Source of the DNA: Colletes latitarsis | Taxonomy: Eukaryota > Arthropoda > Insecta > Hymenoptera > Colletidae | Reading direction: 5' to 3' | Assembly (NCBI RefSeq): GCF_051014445.1 | Contig: NC_135147.1 | Coordinates: forward strand, 30,284,479 to 30,348,478 | Length of the DNA stretch: 64,000 nt | Shown: positions 61,920 to 64,000 of the stretch, piece after piece | How the letters are laid out: each line of letters begins with the position of its first letter | Position numbering within the stretch: the first letter of the stretch is position 1 | Made by a program: the position numbers and the translations under genes | The notes under the pieces: generated by a model | Told to the model about the DNA's origin: nothing | The model's database searches: none | Seen by the model: only the letters and a program-made list of their open reading frames with translations

Positions 61920-64000
61920 CTTGGAACTACTGGCACAGTTTGAGATATGAGCCTACAACGTTATAGAATTACATGTATCGTGACTTAACTAATACGATCA
62001 AATTTACAAACACTGGACAATATCGACCAAAATATATTTTCGCCAAGTACCAAATATCAAATTAATTATTGATGCTTTAAAAAATTTTTCCCTTTGCTCT
62101 CTGTTTTTTTTAACCAAATTTCCACTATGAAAGTGAGAATTCTCTAACGCGTTATAACCATGTATTAATTGCTCTACGTATACATATTCGTATAAATCAA
62201 CTGTACGTGGTGTTTAATTTGTTGATACATATGTTGCAATCCGTAACTATCTGATCATATTAACAATCGTAAACTTACGATACCTCAAAATAGATCTTAT
62301 CGATCATGTGAAGTGCATCGAATGGACAACGTATCTTCATCGTTGAAAACTAATTTTTGCTGAAATGCACCAAGTGATAGGGTAACACGTTTTTATGTTT
62401 CAAATCCCAATTAATTTCTTCTAGTAGGCAACAAATTTGCAATGGATCACGCATTAAAATGAAAAACAACAAATATTTACAATGGATTCTAAACCGCGGG
62501 AAAACACAACCCACGTGTTCGCCGCCTAAAACTACACAGTACAAAGAAGCTGTATCTCTAAGGGGATCATTTTATTTCTGTCGCAAATAAACGACTCGGC
62601 AGGAAATGTAAGAAATCTATGACGCAAAAAACTAAAACAACTAACGATAATTTTTTCTTTACGTAAGAGGCTAATTTTTTAAAATTACCGATAATACGAA
62701 TAATGGCCGTGTTTTGTTGGTGTCGCGAACGTACGTATGTACCTTTTTGCGATGGAATTGAAAACGAAATAGGAGGAGGAGAAAAAATAAAAGAAAAGAG
62801 AAAGCGTCTTTTATAATTATTGCTTTAGATGGCGAAACATTTGATGATCGAATCCATATACAGGAATCTGAGACAGGCTGAGAACTTGCGAGAGAGGCGA
62901 AGGTCGAGTGTGTCCCCCTTTTGGCGAGTGCTAGAGTCGTCGCAACAGTATTTTGCGAAAAGCACTATCTGTGTAATATAAAAAATTACCTTGTTCGAGG
63001 GACAACTGTAATATTATGTATTACGGTGTAATGAAATGATTTAGCAATCAACACTCCACGAGCAACGAGTTCCGCCCGAAAGTGGACTTGGCGATAGTTG
63101 TATTTTTGGTTATATCAAGGAAATCTTTTGTTAGAAGAATTTACAAATAGTTTAGATAGAAGTAATTACCCAGAGTTTATGAAACGGTGTGTACATATAC
63201 GTAAGGGACGAAGGAGGGTGTAGACGATGCATCGTACCCGACAAGTTCACGGATAAAGAAAAGGATCTGTGGGAATTTCGGAGATTTTTAAATATACTTG
63301 CTTGCATCTATCGTTCGAAGATCAGCATTTACATTTTATACTAGAATTCGTGATATAAAAAAACACCGGATAAAAACAGAATGATCAAGGACCTTGTTCT
63401 TGCCTGTTGCTTTCTGTGAAGTAGGAATAGGATAGTTGGTGACAAGTTTTTCTAAACAAATAAATTTGAATTTTAAGTATTGGTATATTAAAATAATTTC
63501 GTTTCAAGTAAAAAAGAAACACGAGGAACCCATCGTCTCTAGAGAAATACATGTACATATACATGTATATGTATATGGTTTTCGTGTATTTTGAGATCGA
63601 AACAGCAGATATCTATAGTTAAACAACCTTGCACGTGCACGTAATATATCGAAAACTATTTTTAAGCAAAATACCGTCAGCATATTATTGCCTGAAATAA
63701 GTTGGCCAACACGGCGCGGCGCGGCGCGGCGCAACGCAGCGAACTTAGTGTTACGTTTTAAAAGAAAAGAAAATTACAATGGCGGAAGGGGGAGGGGGGA
63801 AATGTTCTAATTTTAAAAATTAAATTACGTACACGTAAATATTTAAATTAATGTCTTTGAAATGTACATTAAGAATCTCGGAAGATTAGAAATTACTGAA
63901 TTACTTTTCACTGAAACGTATATTTAAATATACGTGCTTTGCATACGCAAGTATACATATGTACGTTCGCAACAGAGAAACACATGGTATAGGGCAGACA
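61920..64000. other. Right flank, no gene seen
   Basis: Upstream of the small basic-protein gene. Contents: a short (GGCGC)n run (63711-63735), TATA/ACAT-rich stretches near 63549-63575 and 63945-63960, and an AGATGGCG motif at 62828-62835. Short open frames (62350-62544, 63504-63734) have no domain. Confidence 0.5.
63711..63735. repeat. (GGCGC)n pentanucleotide repeat
   Basis: Four perfect GGCGC units in otherwise AT-rich sequence. Confidence 0.85.

Overview
The window is nuclear DNA from an insect. Gene content, AT-rich spacers, short GT-AG introns and the sequences of the orthologues fit Hymenoptera, probably a bee; the order is inferred from style and cannot be proven here. Almost all coding sequence is split by introns, so gene models were built by joining exons at splice sites and checking that the reading phase is kept throughout.

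Layout. (1) 0.6-3.8 kb, + strand: Suppressor of Hairless (Su(H)/RBPJ), the Notch pathway DNA-binding factor, in one coding exon behind a non-coding 5' exon. (2) 6.9-19.7 kb, - strand: crinkled (myosin VIIa), 20 coding exons, 2166 codons, starting with an 18-nt first coding exon 4.4 kb upstream. (3) 19.7-25.9 kb: gene-poor, with a copy of a hairpin-type repeat whose sister lies in ck intron 1. (4) 25.9-27.9 kb, - strand: WDFY2-like WD40/FYVE protein, 7 coding exons. (5) 28.7-31.8 kb: an unidentified ORF, a 1.76-kb almost perfect palindrome (two 728-bp arms, each holding three ~83-bp repeats), and a two-exon gene for a small single-pass membrane protein. (6) 32.1-33.8 kb, - strand: salvador (Hippo pathway scaffold, two WW domains and SARAH). 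(7) 37.5-49.9 kb, - strand: widerborst-type PP2A B56 regulatory subunit, eight coding exons with a 10.5-kb first intron. (8) 54.7-60.3 kb, + strand: a ZAD zinc-finger transcription factor gene with one shared N-terminal half and three alternative terminal exons. Each of those encodes its own array of 7 to 10 C2H2 fingers, all with acceptors in the same phase; a decayed further cassette lies between the second and third. (9) 61.2-61.9 kb, - strand: an unidentified small basic protein of three exons. The rest (62-64 kb) shows no gene.

The most unusual locus is the ZAD gene: tandem duplication of a whole finger-array exon gives one protein-interaction domain a choice of DNA-binding domains, with visible birth and death of cassettes. 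The palindrome at 29.0-30.8 kb is the most unusual non-coding structure. Several genes belong to developmental signalling or planar polarity/growth control (Su(H), ck, sav, wdb), but nothing in the sequence shows they are co-regulated.
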